From Oligoflexales bacterium (GTDB lineage Bacteria > Bdellovibrionota_B > Oligoflexia > Oligoflexales > RGVZ01): a DNA stretch of 64,000 nucleotides. The notes beneath the pieces are model-generated. The model was given only the letters and a program-made list of their open reading frames with translations, ran no database searches and was not told where the DNA came from. The position numbers and the translations under genes are program-made. Shown here in pieces: positions 8,563 to 18,900 of the stretch. Where the stretch lies: the NCBI GenBank assembly GCA_947494335.1, contig CANLUT010000001.1, positions 725,649 through 789,648 of the forward strand, given 5' to 3'. Every line of letters begins with the position of its first letter. Within the stretch, counting starts at the first letter, position 1.

Positions 8563-10313
8563 CAGGATTGCTGCCGCAGATCTCATGGCTTGCCGTAGGT
8601 AATTTGCTGGGGCTTATTGCCGTTGTTGTGGTGATTCCGCTCCTGGTACTGGGCTTTAGGCGGATTAAACGTAGACTGGGAGTAGCTCAGTTGTCAGTTT
8701 CAGATGCTAGCCAGATTTGGTCGACAAGTCCTGGTTTTGCAGTCATCAGAGGTATTTTGTTTGTTCTAGCTCTTGCTTGCCTTGTTATTGCCAGTGCTGG
8801 TCCACGTTGGGGTTGGACATGGGTTGAGAGTAAGCAGTCTGGGGTGGATATCGTGGTTGCTGTTGACGTGTCAAAAAGTATGTTGGCTCGTGATCTTGAT
8901 CCGAACAGACTTGAGAGAGCTCGTCGCATGATGATTGATTTGCTGGATGTGACCTATGGCGATCGTATCGGTCTGGTCGTGTTTGCAGGTGCGGCTTTTG
9001 TTCAATGCCCTTTGACCGTTGATCATGGCGCCATGCGCTCTTTTGTTGATGGCCTCAGCACCGATATGATTCCAGTTGGTGGCACTGATTTGGCTGGTGC
9101 TTTACGAGAGTCGCTCAACGCTCTCGATGCCGGAGGCGAGAAGCAGGGACTTGGTAAATTAATCGTGCTCATGACTGATGGCGAAGATCATATTGGCGGA
9201 ATCGATACAGCCTTGGCGGAAGTTGTGGCATCCAAGGCTAAAGTTGTCACCGTGGGACTGGCGTCGTCCGAGGGTGCTCCCGTGGTTGATGATGCTGGTG
9301 GTTTTATTAAAGATCAACGAGGAGACGTTGTCGTCAGTCGTCTGAATGAAGAGCCGTTAAAGAAAATTGCTGAGGCTACAGGTGGGGTCTATCTCAATGC
9401 CTCGCGTGCAAATGATTCGATTGCGACCTTTTACCAGGACGTGATTCGCGCAAAGGGTACCGTTAGGGAAACTCAAGCCAAACGGGAGCGTCTCTGGTAT
9501 GAGCGATTTCAATGGGTGGCCGCAGTGGCCATGATTCTTCTATTGATTGAGAATTTTATTCGAGACGTCCGGCCACCATCCGCGGCTGGTATTGTGTTTA
9601 TATTGATGTGCTTTTTCCCATCCCATCAATCCCAGGCCGCAGATTCGGCGCGAGAGCGATATAATGCAGCAGTCGCTGCATTCGAAGCTGGAGATGCAGA
9701 AAATGCACGCAAGGAGTTTTTAGAGCTTGCGCAGAACGGTGACGGCGAAGAAAAGCGTCGCTCTCTCTATAATGTTGCCAATATTTTGGCTGCGTCTGGT
9801 CAGCTCGACGAGGCGGTCAAATTTTACGAAGACGCCTTAGCCATGAACTATCAGGATCAGCAGGTACGCGATAACTTAGCTTGGGCAAAAAAGAAGTCAG
9901 AGTCAGCTAAAAGCGACAAAAGTGACAATCACGAAAAGAATCAAAGCAAATCAAACGAGCAGAGAAACAAAGATGACGGAAAACAAGATCAGTCAAAACA
10001 ACAACAGGAACAGACGCAGGATCAGCAGTCTTCGAATTCGGAGTCGAAAGAGAATAAAGAGTCATCAAAGTCGACGAATGATCAACCCAAGCCCTCCGAA
10101 GACGAGCAGACAGCAAACCAGCAACAGAAGACGCAGTCAGGCAATAAACAAGAGTCCGGGCAGCAGGCAGATGCGTCTAAAGCTAAGGATATTTTGACCC
10201 CTGAAGAGGCTGAAAAGCTTTTAAGGGCAGCCCCCGATGATCGTCGAACATTTGTGCCCATATTCCGCTCGGGGAAGACGCCGCCTCCAAGTCGTCAGGG
10301 AAAAGACTGGTGA
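8559..10313 (+). CDS. batB: BatB/BatC-like fusion: VWA domain, TM, TPR region and polar low-complexity tail
   Basis: VDIVVAVDVSKSMLARDLDPNRLERARRM; TPR-like RERYNAAVAAFEAGDAENARKEF...; Q/K/S-rich tail; ATGA overlap with batA. Confidence 0.9.
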   Translation: MTGLLPQISWLAVGNLLGLIAVVVVIPLLVLGFRRIKRRLGVAQLSVSDASQIWSTSPGFAVIRGILFVLALACLVIASAGPRWGWTWVESKQSGVDIVVAVDVSKSMLARDLDPNRLERARRMMIDLLDVTYGDRIGLVVFAGAAFVQCPLTVDHGAMRSFVDGLSTDMIPVGGTDLAGALRESLNALDAGGEKQGLGKLIVLMTDGEDHIGGIDTALAEVVASKAKVVTVGLASSEGAPVVDDAGGFIKDQRGDVVVSRLNEEPLKKIAEATGGVYLNASRANDSIATFYQDVIRAKGTVRETQAKRERLWYERFQWVAAVAMILLLIENFIRDVRPPSAAGIVFILMCFFPSHQSQAADSARERYNAAVAAFEAGDAENARKEFLELAQNGDGEEKRRSLYNVANILAASGQLDEAVKFYEDALAMNYQDQQVRDNLAWAKKKSESAKSDKSDNHEKNQSKSNEQRNKDDGKQDQSKQQQEQTQDQQSSNSESKENKESSKSTNDQPKPSEDEQTANQQQKTQSGNKQESGQQADASKAKDILTPEEAEKLLRAAPDDRRTFVPIFRSGKTPPPSRQGKDW

Positions 10314-12121
10314 AAGGACGAAACGATATGGTTCGGTTTTTGCAAAATTTAGTTTTTCTTTTCTTCGTGCTGTTTGCGCAAACTCTCCTCGGCGGAACGT
10401 TGACCGGGGAGCTCGATCGGCAACAGACGAGTCTTGATGAGTCTTTTTGGCTCACCGTCACGATTGAAGGATCCTTGGACGGAGATGTTCTCGAGCCCGA
10501 GACCAAAGACTTCGAAATTCAACGTACCGGCCAGTCTACGAATATTTCGATTATGAATGGTAAAATGTCGAAGCAGACGCAATATACTTATGAGTTAAGG
10601 CCTCTAAAGGAAGGTTCATTACTGATTCCTCCATTTCGTGCGCGTATTGATGGTCAGGACTTAGCAACAGAGTCTTTACCAGTTGTGGTCAAAGGCGGTA
10701 CACCATCGCCCGCAGAAAAGGGGCAAGTTGGCGAGGCGTCCAAGCTTTTATTTGTCGAACGTGAGATTCCCAAGAGTGCGCTGTATGAGGGCGAGGCGGT
10801 GATCTCAAAGGTGCGATTGTTTTTCAGAGCCAGACTGACTGGGGCGACCCCAGTGCGGGAGGCGAGTCCCGATTGGCGCTTGATTCCTGTCGACGGCCAA
10901 AAAAATGCCGAGGTCATCCGCGACGGTGTGCGATGGTCCGTCATTGAAATGCACGAGGGTTTGATTCCTCTAAAAGCAGGACCTTTGAAGGCCCCTCCTT
11001 TTGGTATCAATGCAACCTGGATTCAACAATCCAAGCGACCACAGAGTCCACGTAGTATCTTTGACATGTTGCAAGGCGGATCACTGGGCTTTGGAGAAGA
11101 GGTGAGTCGTAAAATCCTGTCTGCGCCTCTAACGCTGACAGTCAAACCATTGCCAACACCAAAGCCGCAAGGTTTTGCTGACATCGTGGGGGCGTTTACA
11201 GTCAAAGCAGATGTTTCCAAACGTAGCCTTAGCGTTGGCGAGACGTCGACGGTCACCGTTGAGCTGAAGGGCCAAGGTGCCCTTGACCGCATGGCAAGCC
11301 TCAACCTGAACATTGCCGGTGCCAAGATCTATGCTGATAAGCCTTCGCTTAAAGAGTCTGTCGAGGCGGGAGCCGGGCTTGTCTCGACCAAGGTTTTCAA
11401 GTTTGCTGTTGTCCCGCAAGTTACTGGTACTCTTGATTTGGGAAAGATACAGGTGGCGAGCTTCAACCCATTCACTGAAGCCTACGACCGGTTATCTGCA
11501 GAGTTGGGCGCTGTGACAGTGAGTCAGTCGGCAGTCGCAGCCAGTCAATCATCGCCACCGCAGCAGGTACCGCTGGATAGCAATTTATCTGCCAGTCAAT
11601 CTAACCATAACCAACCACCTGTTACGACCCCACCAGATTTGTCGGCCACCAAGCTGGGAGACCATGAAGGTACCTCAAAAAAATCCTGGTTTTTAACGCC
11701 ACTGGCACTGGCTTTGGAGTTATTGATTCTCGCTCTGATAGTTTCCGTTTGGTTGTTTGGTCGTTCATGGCAAAACGTGAGAGATGAGCGGAAAATTGTA
11801 GAAGAGGTCACACGGACCTATATTACGGATGCCTTAACTGAGTTGGAGCGTGGAGGGCAAGCCTCGGTTCAAGTGGCTCTCGATGCCTTGAAAAAGCAGC
11901 TTGCCGGTAAAGGCCAAGATCCAGGTGCAATGACATCGGCGGATTTGCTCAAAGCGGCCGATGGTCATGGGTTGAACTCTGAATTACGCGAATCATTAAA
12001 AAGACTGTTAACGCTCCAAGACCGCGTCGTCTATGGAGGAGATTTAGCAATGGAGGCCTCGCCATCCATGGTCGCTGATTTACAGAGCTTGTTGAAATTT
12101 TTTCAAGCGAAAGGTGTTTGA
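10310..12121 (+). CDS. batD: BatD-like protein
   Basis: BatD position; Ig-like repeats (DESFWLTVTIEG..., TQYTYELRPLKEGSLLIPPFRARIDGQ), C-terminal TM; overlaps flanking genes. Confidence 0.88.
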   Translation: MKGRNDMVRFLQNLVFLFFVLFAQTLLGGTLTGELDRQQTSLDESFWLTVTIEGSLDGDVLEPETKDFEIQRTGQSTNISIMNGKMSKQTQYTYELRPLKEGSLLIPPFRARIDGQDLATESLPVVVKGGTPSPAEKGQVGEASKLLFVEREIPKSALYEGEAVISKVRLFFRARLTGATPVREASPDWRLIPVDGQKNAEVIRDGVRWSVIEMHEGLIPLKAGPLKAPPFGINATWIQQSKRPQSPRSIFDMLQGGSLGFGEEVSRKILSAPLTLTVKPLPTPKPQGFADIVGAFTVKADVSKRSLSVGETSTVTVELKGQGALDRMASLNLNIAGAKIYADKPSLKESVEAGAGLVSTKVFKFAVVPQVTGTLDLGKIQVASFNPFTEAYDRLSAELGAVTVSQSAVAASQSSPPQQVPLDSNLSASQSNHNQPPVTTPPDLSATKLGDHEGTSKKSWFLTPLALALELLILALIVSVWLFGRSWQNVRDERKIVEEVTRTYITDALTELERGGQASVQVALDALKKQLAGKGQDPGAMTSADLLKAADGHGLNSELRESLKRLLTLQDRVVYGGDLAMEASPSMVADLQSLLKFFQAKGV

Positions 12122-12834
12122 TGCTACCGCCCGACTTCAATGCGACATTTAACCAGGCGATTGAGACCAAAGATTGGTCTCTGGTGATTATGTTGGGGGA
12201 AGAGGCGGTGGCAGAAAATGCTGCATCAAACGCAGTCTTGTATAACCTCGGATTGGCGTACTTAAAACAAAATAAGCCGTCCATGGCAACATCGGTTTTT
12301 TTATCTGTGCCTTCAGATCAGCGAGATCTTAAGACATCTGATGCGCTCAGTGAGTCGCTTCGTTTATCAACGGGGTCGATGGATGACTTGTCTCTAGGTG
12401 CACACGGTTTGAAAGGGAGTTTGGTGACCGCGGCTGCAGCCATACCTGCAAATGGGATTCAGGCTATTTTTATGGCTGGCTTGGGTTTTTTGATTGTGGC
12501 TTTGCTAACGATTGTTTTTTCTCGAGCTACACGTTGGCGCAGATGGTTGCAGATATCCCTCGTCTTGGGGGTCTTACTTAGTACTTTTGGCGGCGCTGGC
12601 TTTGCGTTAAATCGATGGTACAGTGGCAACTGGGGCGCCATTATTTCTGATGGTGTCGCACCCTTGATGTCATCACCTATAGAGTCATCTTCAGTGGTTG
12701 CGAACTTAAAACCAGGGTATCCGGTTTTTGTTTTGGGTGCAAAAGAGGGACCTTGGTTGCGTATTTGGGATGCTGATGGGCATGAGGGATGGATTAAGTC
12801 TCTTGATGTGCGCGTCATCGCTGCCCAACGTTAA
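12118..12834 (+). CDS. BatE-like TPR/SH3 membrane protein
   Basis: TPR-like N-terminus, two TM segments, C-terminal SH3-like LKPGYPVFVLGAKEGPWLRIWDADGHEGWI. Confidence 0.75.
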   Translation: MMLPPDFNATFNQAIETKDWSLVIMLGEEAVAENAASNAVLYNLGLAYLKQNKPSMATSVFLSVPSDQRDLKTSDALSESLRLSTGSMDDLSLGAHGLKGSLVTAAAAIPANGIQAIFMAGLGFLIVALLTIVFSRATRWRRWLQISLVLGVLLSTFGGAGFALNRWYSGNWGAIISDGVAPLMSSPIESSSVVANLKPGYPVFVLGAKEGPWLRIWDADGHEGWIKSLDVRVIAAQR

Positions 12835-12838
12835 ACCA

Positions 12839-13891
12839 TCAGCAAAGATTGGAAACACTGACGCCGATCAGGCGAACTGGTCTTTGTCCTGCCTCGGTTT
12901 TTGTGGTCAGTAGCTCTTTGCAGGTGGATGCGATGATTGCGGCACAATCTTGCATTTCACTTGTGGACTTTGAACGGGTGATTGACTCAAAGTTTGCGTA
13001 CTTAAGCTTTAATGTGATGGTTCGTCCGGTTTTTTCTTCGCGTTGCAATGATTTAGCTACGCTTTCTGATAGGCGATCAACATGAGTGAATAGTTTTTTG
13101 AGATCAAGTTCATCTTTGGCAAGAGTGTCTTCGCGGCCGTAGCTTTTACGCTCCCAGCTGCTGCAAACTGGTCGATGATCAATACCTCGCGATGCTCTGG
13201 CTATCCAGCGCCCCATGGATCCTAGAGACGCTTCCAGTACTTGATGATCGCAGTGCCACAGGTCTTTGCAAATACGAAATCCGAGATCCGCCAGTCGCTT
13301 TTCTGTGGCTGGGCCGACACCATGAATTTTGCGCAGCGGCAACATTTCCATGAAAGACTCAACTTGATGGGGTTGCACGATGGTAATGCCGTTAGGCTTA
13401 TTGATATCGGAGGCTATTTTTGCAACAAGCTTATTCGGTGCAACACCAGCACTGCAGGTTAGGCCGAGCTCCTGGTGAACAGATTGGCGGATTTGGTTTG
13501 CAATCTGCGTCGCAAATAAATTTGGATGATCAGATACATCAAGATAGGCTTCATCGAGAGACAGAGGTTCTATCAGATCCGTGTAGCGCTGAAAAATGGC
13601 TCGGACTTTTGAAGAAATTTCCTTGTATCGGTCAAATCGCGGCGGCAAAAATATGGCATTGGGGCAAAGTTTTGCCGCTAAGGTGGTTGGCATGGCCGAT
13701 TTCACCCCAAATTTTCTTGCTTCATAGCTGGCAGTGCATACAACGCTTCGAGTCCCTGGTTGTCCACCAACAACTACGGGTAATCCTCGTAACTCCGGAC
13801 GATCGAGAATTTCAACGTTCGCATAAAAGGCGTCCATGTCAATATGGACGATCTTGCGAGGCCTTGGTGTGAATTCAGTTGGTTGCTCCAT
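12839..13891 (-). CDS. dinB: DNA polymerase IV (Y-family)
   Basis: KIVHIDMDAFYANVEILDRPELRGLPVVVGG; SLDEAYLDVS catalytic motif; SAGVAPNKLVAKIASDINKPNG. Confidence 0.97.
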   Translation of the reverse strand: MEQPTEFTPRPRKIVHIDMDAFYANVEILDRPELRGLPVVVGGQPGTRSVVCTASYEARKFGVKSAMPTTLAAKLCPNAIFLPPRFDRYKEISSKVRAIFQRYTDLIEPLSLDEAYLDVSDHPNLFATQIANQIRQSVHQELGLTCSAGVAPNKLVAKIASDINKPNGITIVQPHQVESFMEMLPLRKIHGVGPATEKRLADLGFRICKDLWHCDHQVLEASLGSMGRWIARASRGIDHRPVCSSWERKSYGREDTLAKDELDLKKLFTHVDRLSESVAKSLQREEKTGRTITLKLKYANFESITRSKSTSEMQDCAAIIASTCKELLTTKTEAGQRPVRLIGVSVSNLC

Positions 13892-13899
13892 GCATTCAT

Positions 13900-13924
13900 G
13901 ATACCATACAAAATTATGGGTATC
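13900..13924. promoter_or_regulatory. Imperfect inverted repeat between divergent dinB and mpg
   Basis: GATACCAT-acaaaatt-ATGGGTATC read directly from the sequence. Confidence 0.4.
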
Positions 13925-13936
13925 CAGTTTGAGACG

Positions 13937-14563
13937 ATGATGTATTCACAAATTCCGATGAGCTTTTATGAGCGACCCGCGGTCGTTGTGGCTCAAGAGC
14001 TTCTCGGGTGCAGACTCATCGTAGAGAATCCTGGTCAAGAAGCCATCGGTGGACTCATCGTTGAGACGGAAGCCTACACCACAAATGACCCTGCTTGTCA
14101 TGCATGGCATCTTGAGCAAAAGCGGAAGATGAACCCGAATGCCTCAGGCAAAGGAGAGGAGCTTTTTGGGGCTCCTGGATTTACATACATCTACTTGAAT
14201 TATGGTATGTACTGGTTACTGAATGTGGTCACTGATCCAATCGGGACCCCAGGTGCGGTGCTCATCAGAGCAGTTGAACCCTGCATTGGTGAAGAGCAGT
14301 TTTGGAAAAATCGACCAAACGTGAAGAAGCGCGAGGATCTCGCCAACGGTCCAGGTAAACTCACTCTGGCGATGGGTATTGATCAACGGTATCATCAGAT
14401 GTCACTCGCTGAGGGCCCGCTGCGCTTGCTACAACCTCGACACCGTCGTGTCGAGGTGGCGACATCCGGCAGAATAGGTATCAGTCAAGGAGTCGACCTT
14501 CCCTGGCGATTTTTCATCAAAGATTCAAACTTTGTCTCTCGTTCAAAACCATCTCTGACGTGA
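13937..14563 (+). CDS. 3-methyladenine DNA glycosylase (AAG/MPG family)
   Basis: VAQELLGCRLIVEN...GGLIVETEAYTTNDPACHAWH...APGFTYIYLNYGMYWLLNVVTDPIGTPGAVLIRAVEP...NGPGKLTLAMGI. Confidence 0.95.
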   Translation: MMYSQIPMSFYERPAVVVAQELLGCRLIVENPGQEAIGGLIVETEAYTTNDPACHAWHLEQKRKMNPNASGKGEELFGAPGFTYIYLNYGMYWLLNVVTDPIGTPGAVLIRAVEPCIGEEQFWKNRPNVKKREDLANGPGKLTLAMGIDQRYHQMSLAEGPLRLLQPRHRRVEVATSGRIGISQGVDLPWRFFIKDSNFVSRSKPSLT

Positions 14564-14664
14564 TGGAGTGCGTCCTCGTCTTTCTCTGGTATCTTATTTT
14601 CTAATGACCTAACATAACAGGGCGTTGTATTGGCCGTCGAACTCAGGGAACAGGAGTCTGCGAG

Positions 14665-15984
14665 ATGCTTTTGCGATTTTCTCCATGTCGAGCCCTTTTG
14701 ATTTATATGTTCGTTGCGATTCTTTCTGGGGAACGTTTAGGAATAGCTCAAGGCCTTGATACAAAAACAGAGTCTCCGCTGGCGTGTACAACGCTCGGGG
14801 ATTTGGTGGCTGAATCAGCGAATGTTTCGGAGGCGTTGAAGGCCCAGAGTGCCGATGCATTGATAGCTGTCGAGCAATACGAGGCTGCAAAAGCGGCGGT
14901 CAAGCCAACTCTCAAAGCCACGGCGGCCGTGGTGAAACAAGATCAATCAAAATCTAAAGTTAACGTTAGCGACGAAGCCTTTCCAACCACAGCTAAATTG
15001 ACGCTCAGTCAGCCTCTTTTTGCAGGGGGCGCTGAATATGCGGCTTTGCGCAGGGCTGAACAGCAGGCAAGCCAAGGTGCAAAGCAGCAGGAGGGAGTAA
15101 GGATAAAAGTTGCTCGCGATGTCATCTCCAAGGCTTTTCAAGTTTTAATCGCCCAGGCTGAGCTTAAGTCAGCATCCGAACTGAGAGAGTTATCCCGGAG
15201 GCGGCTTAAAAATATCCAGGGACGTGTTGCTATCGGACGTTCAAAGTCTGCAGACGGCCTTGGCGCGGAGGTTCAGGTCGCCAATGCTGATGCGCAATAC
15301 GAAGTTGCAAGACTTGGATTGGATAGTGCTGTTCGTCAGCTACAGTCCGCCACTGGCAAAAATGTGCAAACCGTATGTGAGCCTGTAGGAAAGCCCCCGC
15401 TAGCAATTAAATCATGGGACGAATTACGTAGTCGCGTCCATCAGCGCCCGGATATTCAAGCAGCGGACCTTGGTGTCACGATCGCTGATGAGAACATAGC
15501 TATCGCCCGAGCAGGTCATTTCCCGGTGTTGGATATTGGTGGTAATTATTACGTGAAGCGTCCCGAGTCGCAGAAAGCATCTGGCAACTGGGACGTCACG
15601 CTTTCAGCATCGCTGCCGCTTTATTCGGGAGGTCTGGTGTCTGCAAAAGTCAGTGAAGCCGTGGCAGGAGTCCAGAAGCAGAGGGCTTTAAGTGGGCAGT
15701 TAAAGCGTTTGGCCGAGGATGAAGCGCGGGAGCTTTGGGAGGTCGTAACAACCGGGCTGCTGCAACTGAACTCTCTGGAAGATGCGGCTAAAAAATCAAC
15801 CCAATACTATCAGATCATGGCTAGTGATGAGCGCAAAGGACTTGCGAGCAGCCTTGAGACGTTGCAAGTACTGAATGCATCCATTGATGCTCAGCGTGCG
15901 GCTCAGAAGTCAAAATACAAATATGGGGAGAGCGTGAGACTGCTGCATTTGGTCTTAGGTGATCTCGAGGGAGCATCGCGATGA
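14665..15984 (+). CDS. TolC-family outer membrane efflux protein
   Basis: Signal peptide; two-repeat OEP pattern (KPTLKATAAV...LTLSQPLFAGG; HFPVLDIGGNYYVKRPES...LSASLPLYSGG); overlaps the RND gene. Confidence 0.88.
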   Translation: MLLRFSPCRALLIYMFVAILSGERLGIAQGLDTKTESPLACTTLGDLVAESANVSEALKAQSADALIAVEQYEAAKAAVKPTLKATAAVVKQDQSKSKVNVSDEAFPTTAKLTLSQPLFAGGAEYAALRRAEQQASQGAKQQEGVRIKVARDVISKAFQVLIAQAELKSASELRELSRRRLKNIQGRVAIGRSKSADGLGAEVQVANADAQYEVARLGLDSAVRQLQSATGKNVQTVCEPVGKPPLAIKSWDELRSRVHQRPDIQAADLGVTIADENIAIARAGHFPVLDIGGNYYVKRPESQKASGNWDVTLSASLPLYSGGLVSAKVSEAVAGVQKQRALSGQLKRLAEDEARELWEVVTTGLLQLNSLEDAAKKSTQYYQIMASDERKGLASSLETLQVLNASIDAQRAAQKSKYKYGESVRLLHLVLGDLEGASR

Positions 15985-18900
15985 ATATTTCTGAAATCTC
16001 GATTCGTCGACCGGTATTCGCATGGATGCTGATGATCAGTTTGATCTTGTTTGGTGCGCTCGCGTTTCGCGGCATGGGTATCAGTCAGCTACCGGATGTG
16101 GACTTTCCAGTGGTATCCATATCCACGTCACTTGAGGGCGCTTCCCCTGAAGTTATGGAGTCAGAGGTTGTAGACCTGATTGAAAATGCAGTTATTTCAG
16201 TCGAAGGAATCACATCCATATCCAGTACAATGCGGCCAGGATCTGCATCGGTCAGTCTTGAGTTTGACCTCGAAAAGAACCTTGATGTTGCTGTTCAAGA
16301 GATTCAGACCAAGTTGGCACAAATTCAAAGGCGTTTTCCGAAGGACACTGATGTACCAAGCGTATCGAAGTCAAATCCAGAAGATCAGCCTATTATGTGG
16401 CTGGCGGTTTCATCAGATAAAATGGCACCTCGCGATCTGATGGCTTTTGTTAGTAACCAACTTCGCACCAAATTTTTGACCGTGCCAGGGGTCGCTGATG
16501 TCAATATCGGCGGACTTGTGGATCCCGCGATGCGGGTTGATCTTTCACAAGCTAAATTGTCAAGATTTTCAATGACCGTTTCGGATGTTATTGCAGCCAT
16601 AAAATCAGAGCACCTTGAAGTTCCTGCTGGTCGCATTGAAAGTAAGGACAAGGAGCTTTCCATACGCTCGATGAGTGAGGCTAGTTCTGCGGAGGAATTA
16701 GGAGCGATTCCCATCGCCCGACGTGGCGGAAGTCCGGTTTTCAGCCAGATCTATCTGAAAGATTTGGCGCAGGTTGAAGACGGCTTGGCTGATGCGCGCC
16801 GTCGAAGTCGCGCTATGGGGGCGCCAGCGGTTGGGTTCGGAATCAAAAAGCAACGCGGTTCTAACGCTGTGGCCGTTGCGAAGGCCGTGAAGCAGCGGAT
16901 CACTGAACTGAAAATGAGTCTTCCCGAGGGGATGGATATTGCCGTCAATTTTGATTCGACGAAGTTTATTGAAGAAAGTATCGATGAGCTGAATTTGACG
17001 ATCGTACTAGCGGCGATATTCACGGCTTTTGTCTGTTGGTTGTTTCTTGGATCCATGTCCGCGACGATTAACGTCATCTTAGCGATACCAACCTCAATTA
17101 TTGGATCGTTTATCGTGCTCAAGTCGCTGAATTTTACTTTGAACTTATTTACGCTCCTTGGGCTTTCTTTGGCCATTGGAATTGTGGTTGATGACGCCAT
17201 TATGGTGCTTGAAAACATCGTGCGCCACCGGGAGATGAAGAAGGGCAAGGTCCGCGCAGCGCGTGATGGCGCTGTTGAGATCGGTTTTGCTGCATTGGCA
17301 GCTACGGTCGCTGTTGTGGCCATCTTCCTGCCTGTAGCTTTCATGAAGGGTGTGATTGGAAAGTACTTTTTTCAGTTTGGGGTCACCATTTCTGTGGCCG
17401 TTTTATTGTCCCTGGTTGAGGCTTTGACTCTTGCGCCTATGCGTTGCTCGCAGTTTCTATATGTGGGCCCCCGCAAGACGAAGCTTGGACAAGGCATCGA
17501 GATGATCTTGCAAAAGTTAGCGTCTCTTTATGGTGCGATTTTGCCAAAAGCACTTCAGCATCGCTGGCTCGTTCTTATTGTTAGTGGCTTGATTTTTGCT
17601 GGTAGCCTCATGCTGGTGAGACCCCTTCGCAAAGAGTTCGTCCCGCCACAGGATCAAGGGTCACTTTTAATTCGTCTGAAAACACCCGAAGGCTCTTCAC
17701 TGAATCATATGGATCGAAAAATGGCAGAGGTTGAAGCCAAGGTTGCAGGCATGCCAGATGTGGCGCGCTATTTTGGGTCAGTCGGTGGCTTTGGCGGAGG
17801 TGACGTGAGCTCCGCCGTGCTTTTTGTCACTCTTAAACCCTTAGCTGAGCGATCGATTGACAGCACTCTTAAGAAGAAGCTGAGCCAACAAGAGTTTGCA
17901 GTTAAGTTGCGTAATGACCTAAAGGAGATTAAGGGAGTTCGCGCATTTGTTCAGGATCTATCGCTAAGTGGTTTTGGTGGGCGACGGGGGTATCCCGTGG
18001 AATTTAGCTTAAAGGGGCCTGACTGGACGACACTAACGGAGAAAGTTAAAACGGTACGGGAGTTGATGGAAAAATCTGGGCTTGTGACAGATGTTGATAG
18101 TGACTTCCGGGGGTTTGTGGATGAAGTTCACGTTAAGCCAGATCGACGGAAGGCTGCGGAGAGGGGTATCAGTGCCGCAGATATCGGAGAAACGGTCGGC
18201 GCTTTGTTTGGTGGAGCTACTGCAGGTTCATTCACACGCGGCGGCAACAGATATGATGTGCGGGTCCGGTTGACTGCGAATGAACGTGCAGATCCTGACG
18301 ACATTCGGAAGATTATGTTGCGCAACAATCGTGGAGAGCTTGTTCCGCTAGGTGATGTTGCCTCCATTGCTGTGGAAAAGGGTGTTACCAGCATCACGCG
18401 GCAAGATCGCGAACGGGCCATTGCTGTTTACGGGAATTTAGCTCCGAAGGTTTCTCAGGCCGACGCGATTGCAAAGCTACAGGCAGATATCGCAGCTATC
18501 TTACCTGAGGGTTACCGGATTGTGGCTGGTGGCAGCTCCAATTCATTTGCAGAGGCATTCGGAGGCCTGCGTTTTGCGCTGTTGTTAGGGATTGCTGTGG
18601 CTTACATGGTTTTAGCCGCGCAGTTTAATAGTTTTATTCATCCGATCACGGTTCTTCTTGCGCTTCCATTTTCCATCACGGGTGCGTTTCTTGCGCTCCT
18701 ACTCATGGATCAGAGTTTAAATATCTACAGTGCAATTGGAATCATTCTGCTCACGGGTATTGTGAAGAAGAATTCCATTTTGTTGGTCGACTTCACGAAT
18801 CAAAAGCGCGAGGAAGGCTTGGGTGTCAGGGAGGCTTTGATTGAAGCATGCCCAACGCGTCTGCGTCCGATTCTTATGACGTCAATCTCCACAATTGTGG

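Noticed and set aside
13420-13872. 150-aa plus-strand ORF
   Set aside because: Antisense to dinB, which has clear catalytic motifs.
16751-17344. 197-aa minus-strand ORF
   Set aside because: Shadow of the RND transporter gene; composition is an antisense artefact.
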